NCBI GenBank assembly: GCA_963920635.1 | Contig: OY987307.1 | Location: forward strand, 14,833,735-14,897,734 | Direction of reading: 5' to 3' | Source of the DNA: Pseudeuparius sepicola | Lineage: Eukaryota > Arthropoda > Insecta > Coleoptera > Anthribidae | DNA: 64,000 nt | The notes under the pieces: generated by a model | What the model was told of the DNA's origin: nothing | What the model saw: the letters and a program-made list of their open reading frames with translations, nothing else | Database searches by the model: none | Translations under genes and position numbers: made by a program | Shown: piece after piece, positions 1 to 10,061 of the stretch | Position numbering within the stretch: position 1 is the stretch's first letter | Layout of the letters: every line of letters starts with the position of its first letter

Positions 1-95
1 AAACCAATCGGTATCTAAATTTCCTAAGTCAATTCAACTGTTTTTATTCCGGTTCCGGCAAGCTGTTATATTAACACGAGTAAATATGTAGCGCG

Positions 96-320
96 ACTTA
101 AATTCAGTGAACGCAGATACTGGTTTTTAAAAAGATTTATTTTTCTCAAAAGGTACAATCTACAATAGATGTGAACCGTGAAATGGCTATGTCGAGACTG
201 AATACACAAGAACGGGTGAAAACATAAAAAGTAACATTACTGCTGACAAAGGTGTTACATTACAATTATTACAAGAACTGCTTGTTTAACAAGTGTTTTC
301 TAGTTGGCGTTGATATAACT
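96..320 (-). repeat. 3' LTR of element A
   Basis: 225-bp direct repeat of 7305-7529. On the element strand it begins AGTTATATC and ends TTTAAGT. It is flanked outside by CGCG (92-95) and inside by the purine tract at 321-331. Confidence 0.95.
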
Positions 321-331
321 CCTCCATCCCC
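321..331 (-). promoter_or_regulatory. Polypurine tract of element A
   Basis: On the minus strand GGGGATGGAGG lies directly against the first base of the 3' LTR. This is the usual position of the plus-strand DNA primer in LTR elements. Confidence 0.8.
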
Positions 332-348
332 AAATCGAGGTATATTTT

Positions 349-2020
349 TCAGTGGTTGAAAAATATCCGAGGGTTGGCTTGTGGATTTTCTTCCGCTTGG
401 GCCGGTGCTACGTCTGTACATCTTCTTTTCTTGACTTGAATTATTAAAATGTACAATAAGGCAATCAGAATAAGTCCATAAATTGGTAATGTCCAAAAAC
501 TGGTTGACAGCGGATCTAGTGATTCTTCTACCGGTGTTAATCGTTGTTGGTCCATTTGAAGCTTATGTATTTCGTCAAGTCGAATATTTTGTAGCTTTAG
601 TGTTGGTAATTTTCTGGGGTTTTCGGTTGTTGCAATTTTGATTTCTGGTAATAACAAGGGTTGTCCCTGATTTACGGATTTGTCATTAATAAAGTTATAA
701 TGTTTCAGTCGGAATTGGCATCCAGTCGGGATATTGATGAGATAATTTCCTTGAAGTGTTATGAAGTCGGTAGTTTCACATAATGTTTGGATTTTCGTTT
801 TATTGGGAAAAATTCCAATATAGTGTGAATTGTCAATTTCTTGTACGAATTCTTCGTTAACTCGAACAGGGGTGAGCTGGCAGTTCCTTGGCGTAATCGT
901 CAGTTGAAGTAATTGGAATAAACAATCTTCTTTAACTGCTCCTTCGATGAGAGAGTTTTCGGGACAGTAGAATTTGGGATGCAGGTTGGTGCAGGGAAGT
1001 GATACATATTGGTAGAAATTCTCATTCATGATCAGATATGTATTTTTAGGAATTATTGTGGTGGAATTTTGTGTTGGAATAGAAAATAAGTGATAGTATG
1101 AAAACGATTCTGGCATAGTGATTGGAAAATGAACAACGAAAATTATTTTCGATCCTGAATAGTAAGATTCTACATTTAGAACATCGTAATATCGATGAAT
1201 GTCTGTTTTTAAGGGAAAAATTAACTGTTCAGGTGAATAAAGAGTTTCTAAAATTTTTATAATATGTTGCAAATCATCAATTTTTAGTATGCTACTATGA
1301 ACTTTACCTAGTCGGGAAAATGTCACAGCATTTTCTATGTCGTTTAATAACTGTAAAACCACGTTTAGTAGTAAATTAATTTGGTCTAAAATATCTCTCA
1401 TTTTTGTATAAATTATGAATTCTGATTCAAACTTATTAACAAAATCTTCTATTACGATATTTAAGCGTTTTGTTATAAGTTCTTGATCATGTTTAATTAA
1501 TGAAACTGTTTTATTAAAATTATTGATAATTCTTGTCGTCAATGAGATTTCTTTGTTTAACTTTTTGACAACAATTTTTTGATTATCCTGTAGATTCTTA
1601 ATAGCTTGATCGTAATAGTAGGCATCGTCTGCATCTAAATTTCCGGTAATGGTTTTTATTATGGAACCTAATCCGTTTATAAGACCACGTTTTGTTCTAC
1701 CAGCTGGATTGAGTGTGTCGAACTTTGTTTCTGCTGTATGTAACTGATACTTTAAAGCTTTATCAAAATTAATTAGGTCAACGGCGAAAGCATTTTTAAA
1801 GAAATCTTTCGCAACAAGGGAAATATCACTGTACTGATTTTTAATGAGTTCAATTTCATTTTTTATGGGGTTAAGATCAATGTAATGAATAAAGGTATGG
1901 GTTCGGGAGTAAACTTTGGCAGTTCCAAGTTTATAAGGAAGGATCCCTGGATTTTTGTCGAGTTTAGTTATGGTTATGTCTGTCTGTACCTGCACTGTCA
2001 GTAGTACTACTAGGTGGAAC
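349..2020 (-). CDS. env: Env of element A, baculovirus F-like (main exon)
   Basis: Membrane fusion glycoprotein of the errantivirus type. The open frame runs to the stop at 349. Counted from the first non-ATG codon at 1995, a furin-type site RTKR is at residues 100-103. A glycine-rich hydrophobic fusion-peptide-like segment and the TITGNLD motif typical of F-like errantiviral Env follow it. A transmembrane helix is at about residues 500-521, followed by a basic cytosolic tail. There is no in-frame ATG at the 5' end. A splice acceptor (pyrimidine-rich tract, then CAG at 2023-2021) opens the exon at 2020 in the right phase for the leader exon 7127-7102. That join would supply an ATG and a hydrophobic signal peptide. 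It overlaps the end of pol. The family and domains are clear; the splice is inference. Confidence 0.88.
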
Positions 2021-5000
2021 CTGCAACAATTTTTTATGCTTTACTTTTGGTCGTCTAATATTTTGTTTGTGAAGAGTCTTTTTCGCGGTTTTTACCTGAA
2101 TACTTTTATTTCGAACAACTTTACCTTTTTGGTACTTTTTGCATAATTTATTACGGTTGTTAGAAACTACTTTTCGATAGACGTCATCGTCTGGTTGATA
2201 AGTTAAAGGATCTTCTCGATTTTTATTATGATACTCTATAGTTTGTCCTTTGTGTTCTGTCAATTGTTCGTTTAATTTTTTATAAATTTGTTTTGTAGCT
2301 TCGCGGTGTTCTTCGATATAGTTATTCATTAGTTGCTGGTTAATGTCGATGTCAAAAGGGTCTTTCGTATTTAAATGTCCATTTATAACGTCGATAGGTT
2401 TTTGTTTGGTTGTAGAATGTATTGAATTATTGTATCCGAGTATTGCATAAGGCATTTGATTTAGAATGTCGATTTTTCCTTTGTTTTTATGAATTATTAC
2501 TCTTAAATGTTCAAGAAGTGTCGAATGAAAACGTTCTATGGCTCCGTTTGATTGAGGGCTATTTATAGTGATATAGTGAGAGTTAATTTTGTGAGTTTTG
2601 AAAAATTCTTGTATTATAGAATTTTTAAATTCTGTACCGTTATCCATAACAACTAAAGAGGGTAAGCCGTGATGGGTCATGAAAATAACGAAAGCTTTTA
2701 CAATTTCTATTGCGGATAACCCGTTTAAGGGGTATGCTTGACTGTACTTAGAGAATGTATCTATCATCGTTAAGAATTTTTGTCCGTGTGCTTGAAAGGT
2801 ATCTACGTGAACAATTTCGAATGGTTTCGAAGGTGTGGGAGTAAGCATTAATTTTTGTTTAGGTGGATTTCGATCGTACTTATTTTGTTGGCATATTTCG
2901 CAGAAATTTATGTAGTTAGCAACGTCGTTTTTTATTCCGGGCCAGTAATATTTTCTTTTTATTCGGGTTTCAGTTTCTAGGATTCCGCGGTGGTTCGTCT
3001 TGCTTTCGTGATAATTTTGAATAATCTGAGTTTGCATATTTGCATCTGTTACATCTTCTAGGAAAGTATTACATTTCATTAACTTGTAAGCTGCATTTTT
3101 AAATGTTTTCCTGAGAATCTCGCATATACGTGGAGCATAATCTTCGTTATCAAAATATATAGCATAAGTGAATTTAGGATCTAAATAATTTTTAAACAAG
3201 TTAATTATGTCGGTTTCTACATTATTTATGGAAATTTGGACATTTAAACGTTTTTTATTAGGAAAAGTGCTTTCGCGTTTAGGCGTCGCTGGGGAATGTA
3301 AAACAAATTTTATTTTAATTTGGTGGTCAAAAGAATTTAAACACCTGTCAGTCGAGGGTAATTCTTGTATTGGATTTTCATGGCTAGTATGAACCGTGTT
3401 ATCGTCGATTTCCTCGGCTGATATAGTTTCTTCTGATGAAGGATCCTGATTTGGGTCTTGATTAATTTGTGCATTATTTGTCGATGGTTCGTTTTGTACA
3501 TGGGTTGTGCTTGTAGATGGTTCGTTCACGTCATTTAAGTCTGGTTGCTCGTCAATGTTTCCTGTAGTCGAAAAATTGTCAGTTTCTTTTTCTTTTGATT
3601 TTTCGAGAGATTTGTTAAATTCTTCTATGTAATTAAAAATTTCTTTGGTGTGTATTTCTACACGTGAAAGTGCGTCTGCGTTTGTGTTTGTCTTTCCTTT
3701 TTTGTATTGTATTTCATAGTCAAATTCTTCAAGTTTTAGTCGCCATCTTACTAGTCGTGAGTTGGGTTCTTTTAGTGACATAAGCCACACGAGAGGTCTA
3801 TGATCTGTTAAAATTTTGAATTTGCGTCCAAATAAATATGGTCTGAAATATTTTGTTGCAAATACGATTGCTAAAAGCTCTTTTTCGATGGTGCTGTAAT
3901 TTTGTTCCGATTCATTTAGAGTCCGAGAGGCGTATGCAATAGGTTTGTCATTTCCGATAGGCCCTTGTGATAAGATAGCGCCGATCGCGACGTTACTTGC
4001 ATCAGTGGTCAAGTTAAACTGTTTCGTAAAGTCGGGGTATTGTAAAAGTGGTTCATTCATTAAGAGATTTTTACAGTCTTCAAAGCATTTGACATATTGG
4101 GGAGTTAATTCGATTTTTGCATCCTTTTTTAAACATAAAGTGAAGGGTTTAGTGATACGAGCGAAGTCTTTAATAAATTTTCTGTAGTAACCTAATAAAC
4201 CTAAAAATCCTTTTATCTCTTTTGTTGTTTTTGGTAAGGGATATTTTTTTATAGCAATAATTTTGTCTGGGTTTGGTCGTACTCCTTCTGGGGTAACAAC
4301 ATGTCCGAGATACGCGACTTCTTTTTGTAAAAATTCCGATTTATCGAGCTGAATTTTGAAATTTGTTTCTCTTAGGCGTTGAAATACTTTTGTTAAATTT
4401 ATTAAGTGTTCTTGAAGCGAAGTGGAAAAGATTATGATATCGTCGAGATATACAAGGCATATCTCGTTTTGTAACCCTCTGAGGATATAGTCTATTACCC
4501 TCTGAAAGGTTGCAGGGGCGTTTTTTAAGCCCATAGGCATTCGAACGTATTCGTAATGCCCGTTCTCTACGTTAAAAGCGGTTTTAGGGATGTCTGCAGG
4601 GTTCATCTCAATTTGATGAAATCCACTTGCCAAGTCTAGTGTCGTGAAGTAGTTACAACGTCCAAGTTTGTCTAGTACGTCTGTAATGTTAGGGAGAGGG
4701 TAGCGGTCATCGATAGTTTTTTCGTTTAATTTGCGATAGTCGACGACTATTCGCCACTTTTTCTGTCCAGATGCGTCGGCTTTTTTGGGGACGATCCATA
4801 TGGGGGATGACCAGGGTGAATTACTTGGTCTAATTATACCTTGGTCTAACATCGAGGATATTTGTGTCTGTACTTCGGGTTTATGTATATACGGGTACCT
4901 ATATGATTTGGTGTATACGGGAATTTCGTCTTTGGTCCTTATGCTGTGTTTCATTTGGTTCGTAAAAGTAAGAGGTAATTCGGGTCTATGAAAAATGTCT

Positions 5001-5770
5001 GAATATTTTCTGCAAATTTTTAAAATTTGTTTACGTTCTTCTTCATTCATGTGAGAGGTTCTAATTAAATTTTCTATGTCTGAATTTTCTAAATAAGTGT
5101 CATTGGGAATAATTTCTGCTGAGTAAATAAAATGTTCGTCTAAATCAAATTCTGATGTAGGTACAGGGTCGGTCAAAGTAATTTGGATAACGTCATCTGA
5201 ATTATTAACTAGTTCAGCCCACGCTAAGTTTTCGTTTGCTGTAGAGAGAGAGTTTTTTAAAATTGCGCCTTGAAATTCCTGATATTTTAATAATACAGGT
5301 CCGTATTCTTCTTTAACGGGTAATTTAACAGGGGTTATACTATGTGGTTCTAACTGTAAATGGTAAAAATGTGATTGATTGGTTTCGTAATATCGAAGTG
5401 GTAAAATAGCATTTTCAGTTATAAGCTGATTTCGATTGTCTCTAAAATCTAAGAGTGCTTGTATTAATTTTATATTGTCCATCCCAATTAATCCATGGAA
5501 GGTTTTGTGAAAATTGAAAAGATAAAATTTCATTGGTAAATTTGATTTAAATTCTTGAAAACTTGGTATATTTGCGGAGTAATTTTGAGAATAACTTTGG
5601 AAAACTGAAGATACAATAAATGGATCATGCTGTATAAAATTTTTAAAATTTTGAAAAGCAATATTCGGGTTAATAAAAGATTTGGTGGAACCAGTGTCGA
5701 TTAAAAGTTTGATTGGGGGGTTAGAGATACAAATATAGGGTAATATTTTTTTGTCAGGGAAATAGTGCAA
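1964..5770 (-). CDS. pol: Pol of element A: protease, reverse transcriptase, RNase H, integrase
   Basis: Replication polyprotein of a Ty3/gypsy element. Counting from the first listed codon (TTG, not a true start), the protease DTG is at 25-27 and the RT signature YLDD at 441-444. RNase H has TTDAS at 588-592, TDH at 655-657 and DALSR at 699-703. The integrase zinc motif is H921, H927, C957, C960, and the DDE triad is D990, D1043, E1079. All catalytic residues are present. The frame is -1 relative to gag and stays open upstream into the gag end, so Pol should be made by -1 frameshifting as Gag-Pol. The 3' end overlaps env by about 32 nt. The 1268-residue length is normal for the clade and nothing is broken. 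Confidence 0.96.
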   Translation of the reverse strand: MHYFPDKKILPYICISNPPIKLLIDTGSTKSFINPNIAFQNFKNFIQHDPFIVSSVFQSYSQNYSANIPSFQEFKSNLPMKFYLFNFHKTFHGLIGMDNIKLIQALLDFRDNRNQLITENAILPLRYYETNQSHFYHLQLEPHSITPVKLPVKEEYGPVLLKYQEFQGAILKNSLSTANENLAWAELVNNSDDVIQITLTDPVPTSEFDLDEHFIYSAEIIPNDTYLENSDIENLIRTSHMNEEERKQILKICRKYSDIFHRPELPLTFTNQMKHSIRTKDEIPVYTKSYRYPYIHKPEVQTQISSMLDQGIIRPSNSPWSSPIWIVPKKADASGQKKWRIVVDYRKLNEKTIDDRYPLPNITDVLDKLGRCNYFTTLDLASGFHQIEMNPADIPKTAFNVENGHYEYVRMPMGLKNAPATFQRVIDYILRGLQNEICLVYLDDIIIFSTSLQEHLINLTKVFQRLRETNFKIQLDKSEFLQKEVAYLGHVVTPEGVRPNPDKIIAIKKYPLPKTTKEIKGFLGLLGYYRKFIKDFARITKPFTLCLKKDAKIELTPQYVKCFEDCKNLLMNEPLLQYPDFTKQFNLTTDASNVAIGAILSQGPIGNDKPIAYASRTLNESEQNYSTIEKELLAIVFATKYFRPYLFGRKFKILTDHRPLVWLMSLKEPNSRLVRWRLKLEEFDYEIQYKKGKTNTNADALSRVEIHTKEIFNYIEEFNKSLEKSKEKETDNFSTTGNIDEQPDLNDVNEPSTSTTHVQNEPSTNNAQINQDPNQDPSSEETISAEEIDDNTVHTSHENPIQELPSTDRCLNSFDHQIKIKFVLHSPATPKRESTFPNKKRLNVQISINNVETDIINLFKNYLDPKFTYAIYFDNEDYAPRICEILRKTFKNAAYKLMKCNTFLEDVTDANMQTQIIQNYHESKTNHRGILETETRIKRKYYWPGIKNDVANYINFCEICQQNKYDRNPPKQKLMLTPTPSKPFEIVHVDTFQAHGQKFLTMIDTFSKYSQAYPLNGLSAIEIVKAFVIFMTHHGLPSLVVMDNGTEFKNSIIQEFFKTHKINSHYITINSPQSNGAIERFHSTLLEHLRVIIHKNKGKIDILNQMPYAILGYNNSIHSTTKQKPIDVINGHLNTKDPFDIDINQQLMNNYIEEHREATKQIYKKLNEQLTEHKGQTIEYHNKNREDPLTYQPDDDVYRKVVSNNRNKLCKKYQKGKVVRNKSIQVKTAKKTLHKQNIRRPKVKHKKLLQVPPSSTTDSAGTDRHNHN

Positions 5771-5775
5771 TTCTA

Positions 5776-7080
5776 TTACGTTTCTAGTTCGTAATTTTGA
5801 GCGTGTTGAAAATTTGCGTCTTGCTCGGTGTGCGGTTCATAGAACTGTTCGTTATTTTCGGTTTCAATTATTGTGTCATTATAGGGTTCATACTGGTTTA
5901 GATCAGATTGATTGTCATAGTCAAGTTCATCGGTATGTTCGGTATTAAATAGTTCTTCAGATGCGAAATTGGGTTTTTGTCCGTAATTTTGGAAGTAAGA
6001 ATTTGGTCGAATATTAGAATTTGGTTTTGGAATAGTTTGATTAATTCCAGACATTGGTGTAGGTCTGTTAGTGGGTGGTTTATTGGTAGGTTTAAATTGG
6101 TTTTGGGGTCTTCCAAATACTTGTGAGTTTGTGGGATATCTCTGTGAAGGAGGATTTGGATTTCTTTGGATATTGGATATAGGTCCGCGAGGAAATTGAG
6201 AATTAAATTGTCGGGGTTGTGTCCAGTTCGATCTTTGCATTATTTGGGGTTGATTTTGGGGTAAAGAGTAGCGATGTTGTGGTTGTGGTGGAAAATATTG
6301 GGCAGGAGTAGGTTTTCTTAAAATTTGAGTTTGGGGTGTATTAGATTTTTGATAATATTTTATATTTTCTTCTTCTGTAATAAATTGTAAAGCGGATGCT
6401 AGAGTAGTAGGTCTCATAGCACGAATTATAGGTCCCAGGGGTTCTCTTAAACCTGCTAGAAAAGTTTTTAATGCTTGTTTTGTGAAAAAATCGCGTTTAG
6501 ACGGTCGACTTGCCTCATCACATTTTAGATCTATATGGTTACAAATGGTATTTAATAAATGCATAACTTTTTCGTGAAATTGGTAAGGAGATTCGTTAGG
6601 TTTCTGTCTTAAGTTTACAAGGTCTTGATTTAGACAATTTTCGTCTCTTTGATCGCCAAAATTCAAAATGAGAGTATTTTTTATATCGTCCCAAGTTTTA
6701 CAACCATTAATAGCGACAATTTCCTCTGCTCTACCCTCTAGTTTGTTTAAAATTCCATTTAAAAGTAAAGTATTTTGAAAATTTTGAAGGTTCACTGCGT
6801 CAAAATAGTACACTAAAATTGATTCTGCTGAGGAAATAAATCGATGTAACTTATTTGGGTTTCCATCGAACAATGGAATAACACTAATATTTTTAATATC
6901 TAAGGCTGGTGCCATTTTAACACTACTTTCAAAAACTGAATTAATTTGTGATTGTTTTAATTTTATTTGATCAGATTCGATCGATAAATTTTCAAGTAAT
7001 TCAGAAACTAAGCCTAACTCAGTGCCGGAGTAATCGTTTTCACAAAAGGAATCGTTACGGGACAAAGAGGAGTCTGACAT
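5776..7080 (-). CDS. gag: Gag of element A
   Basis: Capsid polyprotein, 434 residues from a true ATG at 7080. The central part matches Ty3/gypsy Gag, including a motif near residues 140-155 with a GDQR segment, which corresponds to GDRR in element B. The C-terminal third (about 250-350) is rich in proline, asparagine and glutamine, and the last part is acidic. No CCHC zinc knuckle is visible, as is common for errantiviral Gag. It ends just before the pol frame, which overlaps it in -1. A mainly alpha-helical N-terminal capsid region followed by a disordered P/N/Q tail is inferred from composition. Confidence 0.92.
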   Translation of the reverse strand: MSDSSLSRNDSFCENDYSGTELGLVSELLENLSIESDQIKLKQSQINSVFESSVKMAPALDIKNISVIPLFDGNPNKLHRFISSAESILVYYFDAVNLQNFQNTLLLNGILNKLEGRAEEIVAINGCKTWDDIKNTLILNFGDQRDENCLNQDLVNLRQKPNESPYQFHEKVMHLLNTICNHIDLKCDEASRPSKRDFFTKQALKTFLAGLREPLGPIIRAMRPTTLASALQFITEEENIKYYQKSNTPQTQILRKPTPAQYFPPQPQHRYSLPQNQPQIMQRSNWTQPRQFNSQFPRGPISNIQRNPNPPSQRYPTNSQVFGRPQNQFKPTNKPPTNRPTPMSGINQTIPKPNSNIRPNSYFQNYGQKPNFASEELFNTEHTDELDYDNQSDLNQYEPYNDTIIETENNEQFYEPHTEQDANFQHAQNYELET

Positions 7081-7101
7081 GAAAGAGAAAAACTAACTCA
7101 C

Positions 7102-7127
7102 AGTATCCACGTCCTTTCTGTTTCCAT
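7102..7127 (-). other. Predicted env leader exon of element A (ATG plus splice donor)
   Basis: An ATG at 7127-7125 opens a 26-nt stretch that ends at a strong donor (exon ends at 7102, intron begins GTGAGT at 7101-7096), just upstream of gag. Joining to 2020 keeps the env frame open and would produce a hydrophobic N-terminus. Element B has an ATG-to-donor stretch of exactly the same length, which supports the model. The junction is predicted from sequence only. Confidence 0.7.
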
Positions 7128-7287
7128 CTAGTGCCTGAAGTTCTTCTGGTAGGTGTTGGTGCTCACGGATGTCCACGTTGGAGTCCGAAAAAGTCCAAGC
7201 CCGAAAACAACTTCGTACACGATAGGTTACTTTTTTTTCCGTAAAGCGTTGAAACGCACCGGTTATCGATATTGATTCCGACGAAAA

Positions 7288-7305
7288 ATCCTACCGACTG
7301 CGCCA
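7288..7305 (-). promoter_or_regulatory. Primer binding site of element A (tRNA-Ser)
   Basis: The element strand reads TGGCGCAGTCGGTAGGAT beside the 5' LTR. This is complementary to the 3' end, including CCA, of the insect serine tRNA whose acceptor ends ACTGCG. The same primer type is used by Drosophila 17.6 and 297. The first T overlaps the LTR end. Confidence 0.85.
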
Positions 7306-7529
7306 CTTAAATTCAGTGAACGCAGATACTGGTTTTTAAAAAGATTTATTTTTCTCAAAAGGTACAATCTACAATAGATGTGAACCGTGAAATGGCTATG
7401 TCGAGACTGAATACACAAGAACGGGTGAAAACATAAAAAGTAACATTACTGCTGACAAAGGTGTTACATTACAATTATTACAAGAACTGCTTGTTTAACA
7501 AGTGTTTTCTAGTTGGCGTTGATATAACT
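7305..7529 (-). repeat. 5' LTR of element A
   Basis: Identical on reading to 96-320, with the CGCG duplication outside at 7530-7533. It would carry the element promoter; no canonical TATA box was singled out. Confidence 0.95.
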
Positions 7530-7625
7530 CGCGCGGCGGCACACAAAAAATGAAGGGAATAAAAAAATCCTAGACTTTTTCTATTGGCGCGCCGTCCGAC
7601 GGCCGGCGATTCCTATAGCGCGGAA

Positions 7626-8518
7626 CCAGTATAGTATTTCTAAAGTCACTTGAGACAGCATAAAAAACTCTAATTGGCGTCACAAAAAGAATATAGGACA
7701 CAAGCGTCACGCAGTTTTCAAAAATATACATATTCTACAAGCAACATAATATTTCACTTTTAAGGTTGTCGTCAAATACAACGTAAAGGTTAATGCACCA
7801 TATAATATTGTCAAAAGGTCTCTAAAAAGCTCATCGATTATACTCGTAACTATTTACGCAAGTATATCCTAAGATCGTAGAAATTATGGCACTACACCGC
7901 ATTTCGCTGAACAAGTGCCAGCCGTCGAACACTGTAGCCCATGCAAGTATTGGTGATATTATATTAGGCGAGCATGCAGTCACTTGTTTTTACTACAATA
8001 TCTATCTTCTCTGTCTCCTTCATCCCTTTTTACTGCTAATACCAGGTGCGGTTCGATATGGTTAAAAAAGTGTTTTGTCTCGTATTTTATTGCCGAGACG
8101 CCTGTTCTCTAGCTACCCTGGCAAAATATAAATGATCTCACTTGGAACTTGGCAGCCAATAAAGAAGCAGGCCTAGCGATTTGATTGGTCGGCGTTTCGG
8201 AGATTCATCGAGCAGGTGTCGACGTGTGCCAGTTAAGTCAGTATAACCAGTGCCATGCACGGAAATAAGGATTGCGCTTTATTTTAAGGATTTTGCTTTT
8301 GTGTATAGATTTTTGTGTGGTGTTGTTTTGTGTGAAACAAAATTATTGGTTTGTTTTGGTTTGAATTATTTCAAATTTTATTTTATTATTTTTTAGAGCA
8401 TTTAAATAAAATTTTTATAATATTATTAAGGCCGCCTAAGACTCGGTTTTGTTTTACAAAGAAACGCCGCCCAAGCGTTTTTATGCTGTTCCAAGTGACT
8501 TTAGAAATACTATACCAG
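7626..8518. repeat. Inverted repeat pair enclosing ~800 bp
   Basis: Arms 7626-7667 and 8477-8518 are inverted copies with two or three mismatches, built around a TATAGTATTTCTAAAGTCAC core. The enclosed DNA has no recognisable coding region. It may be a decayed non-autonomous DNA transposon, but no target duplication was found. The rest of 7534-9146 shows nothing recognisable; a 76-codon minus-strand open frame at 8721-8951 has no known motif. Confidence 0.5.
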
Positions 8519-9146
8519 TCCGATCTCCGGTAGATTTTTTCTAATATTCACGAACTACGTTATTATTTTTTTCTACGCTACCTATCTAAACAAGCAAACT
8601 ATTGCAAAAAACTAAATCAACTTTTCGTTGGTCCTCTCTGGTTTGTTTTCGGCTTTTACTTCACCCGTACTCTACCTCAAACACCACAGTCCCTGCTCGG
8701 GTACGCCACTTTTTATAGCGTTATTTTGTGTATGTCCGATTTTCCCTTTTCAATAGTTTTCGGTGAACTTTCTTATAGCCTCTTTGTTTAGGAAAGAGAA
8801 AATTGGACTTCCGGCGGCGCGGTTGCTCAGGCGCCAGTTTTTTAGAACGGTATACTCCCCTGTGCCCGGGATAACTTCTAGTCAAAGAAAGTAATTTTCC
8901 AGAGGTCTGTGGTGAGTCGAGGGTAGGGTACAAGTAAAAGTGGTTTGACAAATTTCACACGGTTTATTTAATACAAAGTTTCAAATATTATTAATTTCCA
9001 CAGCCAGCCCAGAGAGATCCACGTATCTGGAAAGAAGAAACGTGCAGGCTAAGCTTCTATCTTGGAAATTTTATTTCTTATTAACGCGGTTATGTCTACA
9101 TGCAAGCTCGACAAACTTGTTAAACAAAAAAACCTACACGACTAGC

Positions 9147-9342
9147 TCAAGTTATACCTACTTGTCTTCTACAGTTGTGGCAAATTTAATCTTAGGGTTA
9201 AATAAGTCTGATGTTGGTTCAGGATAGTACTTGCACCACCAACAAGGTTCAGAGCCGAGTTCAAGTTATACTTGTACACTTAATCTTAGGGTCAAATAAG
9301 CCGGATGTTGGTTCGGGATAGTACTCGCCCCACCAACAAGGT
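9147..9342. repeat. Two-unit tandem repeat, ~114-bp period
   Basis: Unit 1 starts at 9147 and unit 2 at 9261. Both begin TCAAGTTATAC and both contain a stretch ending CACCAACAAGGT. The second unit is shorter through an internal deletion. No coding content. Confidence 0.7.
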
Positions 9343-9389
9343 ATCGGAAGGTTGATACTAACCAGGAAACAAGTCGGAAAGCAGAGCTG

Positions 9390-9665
9390 TATCGGCAGAA
9401 GGAGAGCCTCCTCGGCGACCGCAGCCTTTTTATTTCGTGGGGTGGCGCCACCTATCGGCGAGTGCGCCGGCCGCCCATTGGTTGTGGCCGCGGCGAAGGC
9501 TCAGGTGATCTTCCCCACCCTTCTGGCTTCCAAAACGGCCGCTGGAGGCTATGCTGGCAGTTAGGGGTTGTTGCACCCCGTACAGGTCTCGGACAGTGGT
9601 TTCTCCGGATCAGGCATGTCCAATATACCCGGATTCCCAAAAAGAACGGCGGCTCTAGCTGCAAG
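9390..9665. other. CpG-rich patch in A+T-rich DNA
   Basis: About 275 bp with many CG dinucleotides and GC-rich words such as CGGCCGCC and GCGGCGAAGG, in sharp contrast with its surroundings. Overlapping open frames on both strands (9352-9674) reflect high GC rather than a gene, since none shows a known motif. It could be a piece of a foreign or mobile sequence or a regulatory island. Confidence 0.4.
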
Positions 9666-9897
9666 TTAAGTTAGTAATTCGGTTCTACCCCTTTTCGGTA
9701 CCCCTTTGGTAAAACAAGATTTAATTAAATGCAATTAAAATAACGAATATTGGCCTTCTATGTAGAAAAGGAATCATCGGTGTGAATATAAAATCCACGG
9801 CGGTCGGCCGGCCGCTAAAAATAACGCGACGAAAGAATCAAGTGGGTGTAAGATAAAAACAAAAACTGGAAATTAGTAACTTTGTTAGAACAGCAAT

Positions 9898-10056
9898 GTT
9901 GTTTTTTGGCAACAACCGCGTTGTTTTTGGGAACAACTATGATTGTTTTTGGACAACAATCTCTACACTAGCACTGGACAACCAAATGGGGGAATTGGGG
10001 TACCTACCTACTCTAATTACTTCTGTTTTTTTATATTATTGTTGTTGGACAACAAC
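9898..10056. repeat. Cluster of GTTGTT...AACAAC hairpins
   Basis: Three imperfect dyads at 9898-9916, 9920-9937 and 9942-9960 start exactly 22 bp apart, and a fourth perfect one (GTTGTTGGACAACAAC) lies at 10041-10056. Each is a short self-complementary word. They sit directly left of the foldback element at 10062. Confidence 0.6.
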
Positions 10057-10061
10057 TTATC

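Larger units (their letters stand above)
96..7529 (-). mobile_element. Errantivirus-like Ty3/gypsy element A, full length
   Basis: Complete endogenous-retrovirus-like element read on the minus strand in the order LTR, primer site, gag, pol, env, polypurine tract, LTR. The two 225-bp LTRs read as identical, which implies a very recent insertion. CGCG at 92-95 and 7530-7533 is a 4-bp target duplication, as expected for errantiviruses. Gag, pol and env are all open with no stop or frameshift apart from the programmed gag-pol frame change. Env and pol overlap by about 32 nt in different frames. It resembles element B (36127-42967) in domain order and protein motifs but differs clearly in sequence, so they are two families of one clade. 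Confidence 0.95.

Noticed and set aside
9352..9674. Overlapping 70-codon open frames on both strands
   Set aside because: They follow from high local GC, overlap each other and have no known motif.
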